Source: Amphibalanus amphitrite
Taxonomy: Eukaryota; Arthropoda; Thecostraca; Balanomorpha; Balanidae
Reading direction: 5' to 3'
DNA: 64,000 bases
Assembly: GCF_019059575.1 (NCBI RefSeq)
Contig: NW_024883029.1
Coordinates: 1-64,000, forward strand
Position numbers and translations under genes: made by a program. Below the pieces are notes generated by a model. That model searched no databases. It had not been told where the DNA came from and saw only the letters and a list, made by a program, of their open reading frames with translations. Below, in pieces: positions 1-11,726 of this stretch (the first letter of the stretch is position 1; each line of letters begins with the position of its first letter).

Positions 1-32
1 TCCCTCCCTCTCCCTCTCTCTCTCTCTCCCTC

Positions 33-84
<52 letters not shown>

Positions 85-91
85 CTCTCTG
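1..91. repeat. (CT)n microsatellite
   Basis: The window opens inside a nearly pure CT dinucleotide tract with a few CCCT interruptions. It probably extends beyond the left edge. No coding content. Confidence 0.95.
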
Positions 92-1555
92 TCTTCCTAC
101 CACCCCTCTATCAGCTCTGGTGAATGCACATTGTTGGCAGAGAGATCACACGGTGACAGTCGGCCTCTCACAGCGTCGGTACAGAACGAGCTGCCCATGC
201 TGCCCCGTTGCATGGGTAGAGAGCTGGTAGTCGCTGCATGCCGCCGGTTATACACACACTGTCCATTGCACAACATCAGGCACATGTCAATGCAGCTTAC
301 CCACCGCTGTTTTCTCTCCCCCGTCACAAAAACAATCACCCCTCTCTCACTTGCAGCCCTAGAGATATCTTTATTCGATATGAATTAAACATTGTGGTGA
401 GATAATCGCGCAATATAGCTTGCAGCATACGGTTCTTTGTACGCTGATTGTCAGCCTCCAGACGTCATTTCGGTTAATGAACTAGTAATGTGTATTTACA
501 TTACAGCTGCGACGATACCTTCACGGCTAGCGGTGCGAGTAATGATTGTGTTGTCGCTCGATTTATGACTGATTAAGATCCACCTGGACGCGTGACACTA
601 ATAATGGTCATACTCGTACACATGGATCGACTTCCTTCAACAATGGCTTAATTAATACTCGCTTCCTTCAGACACACATGTCAACGCTCCATATCAAGGA
701 CAGGTATTTTCCCAGAGCAAGTGTTATTCCAAGCTTGAGGATGATTGTTGTGGCAGAATACACTATTGGAAAAAAATATAGGTATTATTTGGTATAGGTA
801 CAATGTTTATCACATTACTAATTCTGTACAAAAATCGCATTTGTGTCAGTTTTTTTCTCATTTTTAACGGCTGAATTCAACCGGATTACAAGCGACTTTC
901 ACGTACCTATAATAAATTATTCAGTCATGAAAATGCAATTTAGAAGCGTCCTGGAGCTCGGCAAGGTAACTGGAAATAGCAAAGTCCTGCTGTATGATGA
1001 TGTTGATGAATTTAGAATCATCAAGCATCTTTGAAAATGTTGGCTTTGTCCGTCTACGGAAATCGGTGGCGCCTTCACAGCGCCTCCTATAAAGCTGGTC
1101 ATTCCGTTTGGGCTCATCTGCCGCCGCTTCAGTACCTGCCAGCAAAGCCGCTGAACCCGGGGGTCAAGCGGGCGTCATAGCTAAGTGCCAGAGGCCAGTC
1201 CGAACTGCACTTTCTTAATCGCCAGAGCGCTCGCCTGCGCCCCCGTATGATAATCCTAAGGAGGCTGCTCATTACCATTCTGATAAATAGACGGCTGAGC
1301 TGGCGGCGGCGGCGGTAGCGCCGGTTGAGCAAGTTCATGAAGTCCCGGGCTGTGTGTCCGTCCCACACTGCCCGCCGGCTACTCCCCCTCTCTCCGCTGC
1401 TCTCTGCCTCTCTCCCCGCGGTGCCGGCGTCTCTAATGGTCAGTCACGTGTGAATGCCGTGCCCCTGACCCGGTGCTGTCCCCGTGCCCAGCCCCCGGCA
1501 GCCCGGCTCAGCATCAACCGAGCTCCTCACGGACCATTGACGCTCCTCAGCCGCC
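92..1555. other. Unassigned DNA, GC-rich toward the right
   Basis: I see no convincing gene here. Open frames are short and have no recognisable domain. From about 1060 to 1555 the sequence becomes GC- and CpG-rich with a small GGC/GGCGGC run near 1300-1320, which could be the edge of a gene or promoter region, but no exon with splice signals could be supported. It ends at the target site of the hAT-like element. Confidence 0.5.
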
Positions 1556-1716
1556 GTCTGCGTTAGGGTGCATCAAACGCCCCGATGTCTTCAAATCGAT
1601 CTGTCTGTTGATTCAATTTGTTCCACTGGTAGCACAATGACGCTGTGCAAAATTAAAATTATATCGGATGCCATCTAGGGGGTCCGCATCAGCTATGAAC
1701 ATGCTTCATCACTTAA

Positions 1717-3804
1717 CCTTCCCCGATGGAGGGGCTTGGTGCGACCACTGCTGTTTTTGTCGCGACGGGTCGAAACACGTCCGATTAGGGAACTTTAATT
1801 TGGCTCCTGACCTTTGATACTTAAGCCTGAGCATTCGGCATTTGCTGCATTTTGATATCAGGTCAGGTCAGTGACCTATGACGTCATACGCGAACCTCTC
1901 GATGGTCTAAAAATGTTGTATAGCTTCGCAGCGCTCTCAGAGTCGGGGAATGTTTCGCAGGGAGACGAAACTGAAGAAATCACAAGCTTTCAAATTTGTA
2001 CAACTTTTTTCCTCTGATTTTCTTTTCCGTAAAGGTCGCCTGAGGTCATAGGCGGCCGAACGGGAGAGGGGGGCAACGGGGCACCGTGCCCCCTTTGATT
2101 TTGGCATGTTAACATTAGCCCTATTGGCGTTGCATGGAAAGAATGGGACCAAAAGTCGGCAGTGCCCCCCCCCCTAATTGAAGGTGTTTCATCGCCACTG
2201 TTAGAGGTCCAGGTCAGTCACGTGACCCCTCCATTTACCGTTATGCCCCATAGGTAATGATACAGGAACTGCTCAGTTAGCGCCAAATATGATCCAAATT
2301 TGTTTCAGGACTTGAAATCCTATTTTTGTGCCCGTTTTCGTGGATTGATGCCTGGTCTGTATTCAACTTGGGCCATGACGTCTTTTGACATCACTAAGAG
2401 TATTTGAGATCATCGCAAGTTTTCCTCAATAAGCCGAAATTAAGCACGAAAATAATAACTATAAATAGTTTCAGCTTAGCCCACTGATACACATTACCTA
2501 TATTTAGGAAGTAGGACTTTTGATGGGAGGGAAGACAAATTGCTTCGTTAAGCTCCAATGACTAACTGAATTTGTTCGGTTAAAGCGGTTCTTGCCATAT
2601 TCTATGGTTCTGTGCTTCAACGACATGACCTGCTTTTAGACGAACTCATAATTATGTAAATGACACCGATATTAACACCGATATTATTGGTTTAGAGTGA
2701 CTCGTGAGTATTTTGTGAGCAATCCGCAAATAATTCTCATGTAATTTGATGAGCACGTCTTCGACAACTAGAGTGAGCCGCTCTTCCCGTCGGTAATTGT
2801 TCGTCAACCTCAGGATGGACCAAGTCCCTGTGGAGCGTCGCAACTCTTATTGGACTCTCATCCTTCGCAGACAGGTGTAGTGCATCCGACGTTGTCAACG
2901 ACCTTGCGGTTTCAGTAGCGACCTCCGAACTTGATATCTTGGTTTTGTTGCCGCTACTTGCACAATTGAGTGTTGCCGGGGCTTGGGTGCGGTCTTGCCG
3001 GGGTGTGGCTGGCGATGATCAATCTGACTCGGTTTCCATATTTCTCCCATTGACCCAAAACAGCACGAGTAGGTCACGACCACGTGAACGACATTATCTC
3101 AGGTCACCGGAATGGAATATCTGAGCTTCATCTCCTTGTGAAAGACCCTTCCTCGTGCGTCGACGAGTGGATGCAACGCTGAATGGTCGGCGCTATATAG
3201 TTGTTGCACCAGAAACATAGCCCAGGAAGGGGGAGAGAGCGCAGGCCTTTCAAAAAGCAGACCCACTGACACTACAGTAGCGTCTGATGATAGGAGCATT
3301 GTCTACTCATCTTGTAAGCGTGAACATTGAAGCGTTTGGGCATTGAACACCTACGAAGTAGTTTTGTTGCCTTCGTAACATGTTTTGAAGCTGTCTGTGG
3401 TGGTTGACACCTACAGCCTACTATGGATAGCTAGCATGAGGACGCCCACTGGTTGACCTGACCTGACCTGACCCCACCTAGCCTAAATGCATAGAGACAT
3501 CATCTTTGATCAAAACTAATATGAAATTCGTAATCAGCACCCCGAAAAAAAACCTACAACAAACTAAATTTAGCAAGTCCTACCGGTCCCGATTTTCCCG
3601 ACTTTTGGGTCATTGACCTGACCTGGAAGGTCAACCAATGACCTAGGACCTTAAAAATGGACATGATCGACTTCTTCCCATTACGGGAAACACGCTAGTA
3701 ATTCCGTGAAGCTCTAGCTTGATCAGGGACCGAACAGCAAGAGGGTCCAACGGACCCCCTCCCCTGTACGTTAGACGCACACCAAACACCAATGCGGGCG
3801 AGGG
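1717..3804. mobile_element. TTAA-flanked AGGTCA-rich repeat (family B) nested in the hAT-like element
   Basis: TTAA occurs at 1713-1716 and 3805-3808. The right end (GCGAGGG before TTAA, preceded by a C-rich run and a conserved segment from about 3310) matches the right end of the better-preserved family B element at 22462-22773. The left end CCTTCCCC resembles the family B left end only loosely. About 1.1 kb in the middle (2200-3310) has no match that I can see and may be another insertion. TGACCTGACC-type motifs near 3457 and 3614 are shared with the other copies. Confidence 0.55.
2049..2199. mobile_element. ~150-bp MITE, copy 1 of 3
   Basis: The sequence runs from TAGGCGGCCGAAC through CACCGTGCCCCC, TTAACATTAGCCCTAT, GCATGGAAAGAATGGGACC and a poly-C run to AATTGAAGGTG. 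It matches 27625-27773 and 43295-43459 over its whole length. The ends in the other copies form an imperfect inverted repeat around GCGGCGGAA, so it is probably a miniature inverted-repeat element. Confidence 0.75.
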
Positions 3805-4173
3805 TTAAGACTTTTAGATGTGAAGTCTGATACATTTCAGATTAATTTGGTGAACAGTTTTAGGATAGCACTAGCAATTATTAGCGATGCTAAAAGATAT
3901 TTTGACCTAAGAATAATTTTAGATAACTTATAATTAAATACCATTAATGATCAAATTCATGAAATTTCGTTAACTTTAGGGTCGATGCGGACCCCCTAGA
4001 TGGCTTCAGAAATTCTTTAAATTTGGCATGGTTGATACATTTAGGATACGTAATGTATCAACCATAACAAATTACGGATACGTAACAAATTAATTTCGGT
4101 GACAGGGGGTTTGCAGAAATTTTTCGAAAAAGTGGGGCGTTTGATGCACCCTAGTCTGCGTCCATGTGGAAAC

Positions 4174-4193
4174 CACTGACCCCCCCCCCCCCC
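4174..4193. repeat. Poly-C tract
   Basis: A run of about 15 cytosines after GACC. Similar C or G runs occur inside several transposons of this window and are likely places for length polymorphism or assembly error. Confidence 0.8.
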
Positions 4194-4995
4194 GGCGTCA
4201 TCGGTCATCGGCCATTGACTGTCTACCGTGCCAACTTGCGCAGAGGTGCCGTCATGAGCAGTTCGGATAGGAAATCACTCTTACGCAAACAGTCACCGTT
4301 AATTTCACTGCTAAACGTTGTTATTACGGTGCCAAGCGTTTAGCCAAGTCGGTTAGTACCCCAGACACCACTCATCACCTATAGCAATTTACGATCTCAC
4401 TAAGCAGCCTGGACTTGGCTGTTCTGATGCGTCTCCACACATTGCGAAACACTCCATTCGCGCTGTCCTTGAGACCGTGAAACTGGCTGCCATTTCAGTG
4501 GCAGGAAGTTGGCAGATTGAGGAGCGGGGGAGGTCGCTTCAATAGCCGTCAGAGCTGTTCCAGGGTTGGGGAAAGCTGGGGGCGAGGAGAGATGATCATG
4601 ACGAGCAGCGCGCCACCAGAACAGAATGGTGGCGGAAGAGTTTGCCTTTTGGTGGGTGCTTATAATCCTGGCTGATAGTGTTGTCGTGATCGGACTAAGG
4701 AGGGGAATGGGAGGGGAGGATAAAGACAAGGAAGGATATGAGCTTAGCGAACACAAAAACAGGGTGCATGCACGGCGTAAAAACGGGCGGCATAAAAGTA
4801 GGTATAGGTGCAGTAAAATTTAAGATTTGCTAAAACGAAGCAGTAAAATGAGAAAAGAGAATAAATATAGTAAATTATTATTTTTCTTTATTGAAATGAG
4901 AAAGGTAAGGAACACAATTGAACTGTCTAATAAGGCACTAAAACAATATCGATGACGGTGTGCTAAGCTGCTCTTTTCAGAGGAGTGACCCGTTC
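4194..4995. other. Unassigned DNA
   Basis: No gene supported. The longest open frame (4400-4756, minus) is Ser/Pro-rich, has no domain and no splice context, and overlaps a plus-strand frame of similar quality. Confidence 0.4.
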
Positions 4996-5009
4996 CACCG
5001 GTCCTAGAG

Positions 5010-5160
5010 GAGGTGAGCCGCCCGTGAGCCGCTCTTCCCAGGGGGGTGGGCCGCTCTGAACTCAGAGTGAGCCGTCCGACGTGAGCCACGGTGGACCGCT
5101 CCGCAGAGAGGTGAGCTGATGCAGGCGAGCCGCTCCACTCAGACGAGGTGGACCGGTGAC
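5010..5160. repeat. Degenerate GTGAGCCG-type tandem repeat
   Basis: Short variants of GTGAGCCGCTC and GTGGACCGCTC recur about every 15-25 bases (for example GTGAGCCGCCCGTGAGCCGC near 5013 and AGTGAGCCGTCC near 5067). A similar motif stands alone near 2772. The array is too degenerate for an exact unit length. Confidence 0.5.
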
Positions 5161-5737
5161 CACAGCAGGGCGTTCATTTCATCCACAGTCTCCAGCCGAG
5201 AGGTAAGCACCCTCTCACGGCCGCGGCGCACGGCACGCGGCCCTTCAGACGCGCTCGGACCAGTGCCTGTAAACAGAACGGTATACGGAGCACCGCCCCG
5301 ATAAAAACGGCGGCCGCACCGCCGGACCAGGTCGCTCTGATTACGCGGCCTGATCCGGGACCCTGTAAGGACGCTCCGGTTACAGAGCGGTGTCATTACC
5401 CAACTGTATTTGTGTCTTTGTGGGAGGCGATGGTGTCTGTCAAAGCAGGTTTGATTACTGCTGGATGTAGGGTTACCATGTGCATACATACATGTATGAG
5501 CATTATCTCGGGCCTGTGTGCAGCAGTTCGACACCTACATACTTACAGCGCGTTTTAGTCACTGAGCGCAGGTTAGCTCTAAAGTAATTAACCAGCTATA
5601 CCTATATTTGTCATTGATTTATTAACCGTACCTACCTACGTCCTATCTTGCAATGAGATGAATCTATAGTCATTGATTTGAATTTGTAAACACCGGATGT
5701 TATTTGCCAATATTTGGTTTTATCATCAAGTTTTTAC
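5161..5737. other. Unassigned DNA
   Basis: No gene supported. The 131-codon minus-strand frame at 5139-5534 and the overlapping plus-strand frame lie in a GC-rich stretch and show no domain or splice context. Confidence 0.4.
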
Positions 5738-5826
5738 GAGCGAGCGAGCGCAGCGAGCGAAGCGAAGTCTTTTCAATATAACGGAAAAATATCAGTATGA
5801 GCGGCCCGGCCCGGCCCGGCCCGGCC
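5738..5826. repeat. GAGC-rich simple repeat and (GGCCC)n pentanucleotide
   Basis: 5738-5768 alternates GAGC and GAAG units. From 5801 to 5826 GGCCC is repeated five times. These lead straight into the degenerate tandem array at 5830. Confidence 0.8.
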
Positions 5827-5829
5827 TGT

Positions 5830-6550
5830 AACGCTTTTGAGAGGCCTATATCTCAGCAACCGCTGGACCGATTGGCCTGAGGTCTTTTTTGCTGGGTAGC
5901 CCCATCCCTTCTACCCCGTAATTGACTACTTTTGATACATCTCAGTGACCGTCGTGGCACGTGCCACGTGAAAAGTCAAGGGTGTTCAAGCAGTTTTGCA
6001 AAAGTTATGATTTTGAGAGGCCCATATCTCAGCAGCGGCTTGAGCGATTGTCTTGCGGTCATTTTTATAGGGTAGCTGCATCCCTTCTACCAAATGTCGG
6101 ATACTCTTCATCTATGTGAGTGACCCCCACTGCACGTGCAAAATACAACAATCAGAGGTGCCAAATTTGTTCCCATTTCAGTAACTCGGTAATTACTCGG
6201 GCGATTTCGGTGAAACTTGGCATACAGGTAGGCACCCACCAGGCAATGCATTCCCATGTGTTGCGGTTAGGGTGCTACTGCACGTGCGCACGTGCAGGGG
6301 GCGTTTCCAGATCTCGAGAACGGCTGGGCCGATTGCGCTCAAATTTGGTACACGGTTGGGGACCGGTTAGTAGGGTGCCGTGCAAAAGTCAGTTTGGACC
6401 CCGTTTGCACGTCCGCACGTGCAGAATGCCGCTTCCAGATCTCAGGAACGGCTGGGCCGATTGCGTTCAAACTTGGCACACCGCTAGCGAACGGTTAGAA
6501 GGGTGCTTTGCACAAGCCCGTTGGAAGCACCCTCTCGCCCTTCCGCACGT
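5830..6550. repeat. Degenerate long-unit tandem repeat with CACGTG in most units
   Basis: A conserved core resembling ATCTCAGCAACCGCTGGACC, followed by CGATT and AAACTTGG and then a short GGGTAG or AGGGTG block, recurs near 5850, 6027, 6190, 6312 and 6438. Spacing is uneven (about 120-180 bases). Most units contain a GCACGTGC or CACGTG palindrome (near 5958, 6133, 6280, 6415 and 6545). Open frames across this stretch (for example 6120-6653) reflect the repeat rather than a protein family I can name. Confidence 0.65.
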
Positions 6551-6559
6551 GCAGGGCTC

Positions 6560-7900
6560 ACTATCTCGCTCGCTCGTTCTTCGCCCAAAAGGCGTTTTAC
6601 TGGTTAGTAGTTCCCGTGATGTCAATCTGTGTTTGTGGCTTGCTTGTAAGTGAATCGGACCTTTCCTTTAGGCGCCCATATCAAATGCAGCATTTTCATT
6701 ATCGGTTTGCATCGGTTCTCGTGGTCGGATGTTAGCGTGCCTAAATCATAGCGATCCTCTGATAGTGATAGCTGTCTATTATGTAGATTGTAGACGACCG
6801 TCGATATATGTAATGAATACCACAACAGTTACAACTACAATGCCGGTGCACACGTCACAGAGGTTGCAGCTGATGAATGGATACCACGCTCAGTTACCCG
6901 CTAAAAACCAACATCCTTTGTCGGGCGGCATTCTGTCTAGCTACGAACAGTCCCTGCAGCGTCTCCCCATTGTGCGCCGAGTTAAACGTCTCTTCATTTC
7001 AGACCAGTGACGCAGAACGCTGAGAGCTTCCGCTTGTTTGCTGCCTCAGTGAATGTCTGCATTGCGTTTTACTGCCGGCGCCTTTCCCACAGTTGCACGT
7101 GTCTCACAGACGACAGCCTGTTTTAGACACTGTCGACCGTTCCAGACCACAACTCCTCAGCTATGATGAGCGCTGCCGGCACGAGCGCGATAAAAGCGAA
7201 AGCAATCCCAGTGTTGGCATGGTTACTGGTGTGCTAAAGGACCATTTACCTCGCGCCTGGGAGCCCCACATCACCATGTCGTGATGCGCCTATTTGTTTC
7301 ACGTCCAGCATTACTGAGTGATACGAGACTCGGCACCTTTTTCATCCAGTCATTAGCGCATGCATGTCCGTAATCGCTCGCATTACGGCCAAATAACGGC
7401 TGTGTACTTGCTGACAAGATCAGCGAGGGACCTGCCCTGCTCGACAGTCAAGATTCGATTATGATACCTACCCAATCGCATTTGTGGCTGGGACGTTGAT
7501 TGAAGGTGGTCAGACAAATAGACTGGTGGCACTCCTCCCCAATCGGTCACCTGGCCTGCAAGGTCACATAGGGGTAGAGAGTAGACGCAGAAGGCAGAGC
7601 AGGGACTAGGGGGAAGTGGGAGTCGAGCTGTTTCCTGTCCATGGGCTTTGCGTGTCCCGGTTGGGGGGAGGGGGGACTGGATGGGCGGTCAGGCGGAGGC
7701 GAGGGCGGGGCCGGGGCAGATGGGCGGACTCAGGGGCAATCGCAAGGGTCGGGCGGTGGTCTGAGATTGCTGTGAGGATCACACAGAGTGGCAGTAATCT
7801 CCCCGCCGTGCGTGTGCCACGCCCCGTGCTGGTCCCATCACTCACTGTCGTCTGCGCAGATTGGGTTGTCGGTCCGTCTCGGCGGGACGCCTCCACCGGC
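6560..7900. other. Unassigned DNA
   Basis: No gene supported. 7600-7900 is G-rich with GGGCGG and GGCGGAGGCGAGGGCGGGGC runs, giving overlapping open frames on both strands that look like composition effects. Confidence 0.4.
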
Positions 7901-7909
7901 CGCTGGTAG

Positions 7910-8095
7910 TGGTGGACCTGTGACCTGCCGTCAGAAATGGGTGACCCGACGTCTGGGCTGGGTGACCGGCTGTCAGAGCTGGGTGACCGGCACGTCTGAC
8001 CTGGATGACCTACTGCCGGAAATGAGTTGAACTGTCAGGGCTTAGAAGACCTCTGTCAGCATTGGGTGAACCGCTGAGAGAAGTAGACGATCTGC
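7910..8095. repeat. Degenerate ~22-30-bp tandem repeat
   Basis: The phrase GGGTGACC followed by an xGTCTG or GCTGTCAG block recurs at least five times (near 7940, 7958, 7981, 8003 and 8063). It is a decayed minisatellite with no coding support. Confidence 0.5.
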
Positions 8096-9126
8096 TATCT
8101 ATCTGGGCTGATTCGTAAGATCAACTCAAAGTTAACTTATCTGAATTCACTATCATAGTGAGTACATACCTACCATAAACTATGGTAGCACTTAGCAGAC
8201 CATATGGTTGTGTCTATATACTTTCAACGGTTTGGCCCGAAGCCACTTGAGAGGCATCGTCCGTTTTGGCGTAGGTGAATGTCGACACTGTGTGATGTGT
8301 CAAAATATGAGTAGTCAAACAATCATCTGCAATGATAGTTGCAATGATCGCACACCAATTTGCCTTCATTATTCAGCAATTGGTAGTGACCTCATGATAC
8401 CATGCAATCATTTAAACACCAGTGAAAGCTTAATGGTTATGTATTCAGCCACCTCTTCCGCTCATCATTCGTTATCATTACCTCCGATTACCTGAATGAC
8501 TACCCGGCACCTAGACACTGCCAAAACAGCAACCACTAACGGCCAGCGAACTGTCGGTACCACTCAGCTGATGATGATAAATGACGTCACAGGTGGGTCT
8601 GCAGTCTGCACCGGCGGCGGCGGCGGGCCTCCTCAACTAGCGGCCACGGAGCGGTGTCGCCCTGAATGACAAACAGTCTCCCCGCTTCCCGGTGCCGGCG
8701 AAAGGGAAGTCAACACTGGCTGCAAGGTCACACCCGTCGGCTAAGCCGGGTCAAATGCTAGATGAAGTGAATACGGCGATACTATCAACATGGCCGCTGG
8801 AAAGTGGCAGAGGATTTAGCCCGCCGTTTTTCTTCTATGTGTTGATTTATTGTGATGTTGACATGACATGAATATTAATGTGGGGTGCGCAGTGGCCCAT
8901 TTTCATTAGGTATAAACAATGTTTCATTTGTGACTTTCCAGGGAAATGCTTCGTTATCCATGCTGGTGAGGTAGCATGAGTGCTTTCACCTTAGTGCTTT
9001 CAAGCTGCAACTACCGGTAAACATAATGCTACCGGTGCTTTTTGCAGTGTTAAGAATTCCAGGCTATCAGTCAGCAAACGATCAAAAGCAAGGTAAGTGA
9101 TTGTATGCTTACATTAGGTATGCGTA
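8096..9126. other. Unassigned DNA
   Basis: No gene supported. There is a CGG run near 8613-8628 and otherwise mixed AT-rich sequence. The 95-codon plus frame at 8208-8495 has no recognisable feature. Confidence 0.4.
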
Positions 9127-9420
9127 GGTACACTCGGGGGCAGATTGATGTTCCACAACTCTTTATCCACCGGGTTCCTATGGCTCAGCATTGGCAGCAG
9201 CCGCCTGGTACCGGTAGACTGTGCCGCTTCACTTACTTGTCAAGCGGCACAGCCTACCCACACCGTATGACACCGGTCTGGGTCGGTGGCTGGAAGGCGA
9301 TGTGGGCCGCCTGTGACGTCAGCGCAGCGGTGAGGGCCGAGCCCGGAGGCATGGCTCGGGTCGGCGCGGCGCGGCGGCTGGCGAGGGCTGGGAAGTGAGG
9401 TGGGGTGGGAGCATGGACCA
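9127..9420 (+). repeat. Arm 1 of a large inverted duplication (interrupted by the foldback element)
   Basis: From GTAGGTACACTCGGG to GGAGCATGGACC this segment matches the reverse complement of roughly 11762-12052 with only scattered differences. The match resumes after the foldback insertion (about 10426-10466, ending GCGCGAATTTAATC). The matching open frames in the two arms (9105-9398 plus, 11788-12150 minus) look conserved only because the DNA is duplicated. Confidence 0.85.
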
Positions 9421-9742
9421 TCGCGCGGCTGAGAGAGTGTAGTTAACTTTCGCGTCTCAAGGCGCCAATTATTCTACCTAACATTGCTCTACCTGGCATT
9501 GGGACAGCCGATAGAATTTATATCACACGTGCATCGAGTTGCGGAGCTACATTGTTTATACCTAACAGATAAGTATTAAGGCCTTGATTGAGCTCATTGG
9601 TGTCTATTATTTCGCACAGCAATCGTCCAGAGACTGGGGTTTTTGGATAGCGCGGCGTCCCAACTTTAAGCAACTCTTACTGTTCTTCTAATGTGGGGTC
9701 GCAGCCACCAAAAGCAAACCGTTCCAACTAGGAACAAATAAG

Positions 9743-9826
9743 TCACGCGCCTGGGACGGTTCGAACCGGGCTTCTCGAACCGGTCACCCTGCGACACTAG
9801 CGTGTATCCACTGAGCTACCGAGACC
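9743..9826 (-). repeat. tRNA-like (SINE-head) module, minus strand
   Basis: Read on the minus strand it begins GGTCTCGGTAGCTCAGTGG, a pol III A box with a D-arm-like start, and ends with GGTTCGAACC, a canonical B box (754-767 in the 9 kb block). The middle does not make a convincing anticodon arm, so this is a tRNA-derived module rather than a functional tRNA gene. Confidence 0.7.
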
Positions 9827-9923
9827 AGCGACCACCCGCCGCGGTCAAACGAGATCAAATGTCACAATACAGTCATTGGCGGTCAGCGGGTGAATGTCAT
9901 TTTGTTTTGTGCAGTCGAGGACC

Positions 9924-10004
9924 ATTCTCGGTAGCTCAGTGGATGAACGCTCCTGTCGTGAATTGGCCGGTGGGAGAAGCCCGGTTCGAACCCCCCTGAG
10001 TGGC
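9924..10004 (+). repeat. tRNA-like (SINE-head) module, plus strand
   Basis: TCTCGGTAGCTCAGTGGATG (A box) at about 9926 and CCGGTTCGAACCC (B box) at about 9981 lie about 55 bases apart. It is the inverted partner of the module at 9743-9826. The D-stem and anticodon stem pair poorly, so I do not call a tRNA gene. Confidence 0.7.
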
Positions 10005-10469
10005 CGACTTTTTGGCTCCTAGTTGGAACGGTTTGCTATTGGGGGGCTAGCCCTGCGACCACATATTAGAGCAACAGTAATAATCGCTTTAAATTGGGGC
10101 GCTGGCTGCGGCACTACTCATAACCCCCAGTTCCCACGTTTCTGGACGATTGCCGTGCGAAACAATAGACACCAATTTGCTCAATCAAGGCCTTAATACT
10201 AATATGTTATACAAAATATAGCTCCGCACATCGATGCACGAGTGACATAAGTTCTATCGGCTGTCCCATTGCCACGCTTAAGTGTGTCGTAATATGCATG
10301 GCAAGTATGATGATAGGCGCTGTCTTGGGGATAGGACATTTTAACAACTGCTTTAGCACAATTGTTAGGTAGAATAATTGGCGCCTTGACACGCGAAAGT
10401 TAACTACACTCTCTCAGCCGCGCGATGCACGGTCTTGCCGAATACCAGATTAGCGCGAATTTAATCAAA

Positions 10470-11189
10470 AACCCGACTTTCGATAAACTGTTATTTATAC
10501 CTATCAGTGGGTAGGAAATTGCCTGAAGTTATCGGATAGAACCTTATTTTTAAGCCACTTTACCATTTAAGGACTTATATCCCTGCCGAAAGTAGACCCA
10601 CGCTCCGGTTCCTAAAATCGGGCTATGGTACCGATAAATATGTCCAGTTTTCAACGTAAATTTTACGGAAGTTTCGAGAAGATATATGAGAAAATAGCAT
10701 ATCACCGGATAGCACAATTCATGATGAAGCTGTTTCTGCTATCATGGTAGCTTTTCAATGAATGGTTTTTGAGTTTAATGAGTTAGAACAAGAGCCCTGC
10801 ATGTGTATCGTTCTCACGATAGTATTTAATAAAGAAGTTGAAAAATGTCAAAATGGATAAAAATGGATATGACGAATAGGGCATGGCTGAACTCTCCGCA
10901 CCTTTCTGAACATGAGCGAGCAAGTTTCAGCTGCCAGTTTTTGCCTATTTGCCGTCAACTCAGCTTTGAACATGTCTAGTCGGCCGCCCTATGTGACCTG
11001 ACCAAGGTCGGGGGCGGCGCGGCCGGACAGGCTCCAGCCTAATAAACTATCTCAAGCACACGAAATCGTGATTTCATGCACTCCTTGCAAGGTCCGATGC
11101 TTCACTTATGCATTGTTGGTCTTACGTGACGTCATTTATGACGTCACTAGGGTAATAAGAGTTTTTCGTCAATAACTCCCGATTAAATT
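10470..11189. other. Unassigned DNA
   Basis: AT-rich sequence without a supported gene. It includes TGACGTCA-type motifs near 11127-11146 and runs into an AGGTCA-rich dispersed repeat. Confidence 0.4.
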
Positions 11190-11663
11190 GAGCTAGCGAG
11201 TCGAGAAAGCCACCAATGGACTCAGGAAGACTTGCCGAATCGAATGATATGCAACATGACCTCCTTCAACCAACTTCGTGATCTGGAGGACTCTGACCTG
11301 ACCTTGACCCACCCACGGACCTTGACCCCTTAAGTTAACTTCAGCCGAACAAAAAGTATACCATTCGACGCGCCTGCGTGAGGCGAACATGATGATACCA
11401 AAATTGCGGCTCTGCGGCATTTTTTCGCTAAGTTATTAATAAAAAATGAATCCGCGCCTGGGTCACTTGACCTGACCTCAGAGGTCACAGGTTGGCCTGA
11501 GACCTTAAAATCGGATACAAGTCGCTGCGTCTCGTAACGGCGCACACGCTCGTTTTTTTCCGCGGGGCTCTAGCTCCATCAGGGGCGAAACAGCGACGGG
11601 GGTCGTACCAACCCCCCCCCCCCCTTCGGCCGGCGCGTATTTTGAAAACCAATAAGTCCGGCG
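11190..11663. repeat. AGGTCA-rich dispersed repeat, partial family B copy
   Basis: The right part (GACCTTAAAATCGG, CACACGCTCGTTTTTTTCCGC, GCTCTAGCTCCATCAGGG, poly-C, then GGCGAGGGG) matches the right ends of the copies at 3640-3804 and 22600-22773. The left part (CAATAACTCCCGATT and GATATGCAACATGACC) instead matches the related repeat near 26190-26280, so this copy looks chimeric. Confidence 0.65.
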
Positions 11664-11726
11664 AGGGGTAAGTGTCAGTTTTGGAACCAGAGAACCATTT
11701 TCAGTGGATCCGAGCGGCGCTGGGAT

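Larger units (their letters stand above)
1564..4153. mobile_element. hAT-like DNA transposon, non-autonomous, perfect 8-bp TSD
   Basis: A perfect 20-bp terminal inverted repeat, TAGGGTGCATCAAACGCCCC, starts at 1564 and its reverse complement ends at 4153. The 8 bases GTCTGCGT lie immediately outside both ends (1556-1563 and 4154-4161), an exact target-site duplication. A subterminal inverted repeat also matches (CCATCTAGGGGGTCCGCATC near 1670 and its complement near 3985). An 8-bp TSD with a TAGGG-type terminus is typical of hAT elements; no transposase frame is visible, so the copy is non-autonomous. The interior is occupied by a TTAA-flanked AGGTCA-rich element and a MITE. Boundaries are directly visible; the superfamily assignment is inference. 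Confidence 0.88.
9421..10425. mobile_element. ~1-kb foldback element with long inverted arms
   Basis: The left arm starts TCGCGCGGCTGAGAGAG at 9421 and continues through GTAGTTAAC, GGCGCCAATTATTCTACC, CTGTCC-type and AAGGCCTTGAT blocks to about 9740. The right arm is its imperfect reverse complement, about 10010-10425. The arms diverge moderately and have lost some internal blocks. The centre (9743-10004) holds two tRNA-like modules in opposite orientation. The duplicated copy of the flanking DNA at 11727-12052 lacks the whole element, so the insertion boundaries are supported by an empty site. Any target-site duplication is imperfect (around ATCGC and GATGC). No transposase is present. Confidence 0.82.

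Noticed and set aside
9743-10004. Functional tRNA genes
   Set aside because: A and B boxes are good but the anticodon arms do not pair, and the modules lie inside a foldback transposon.
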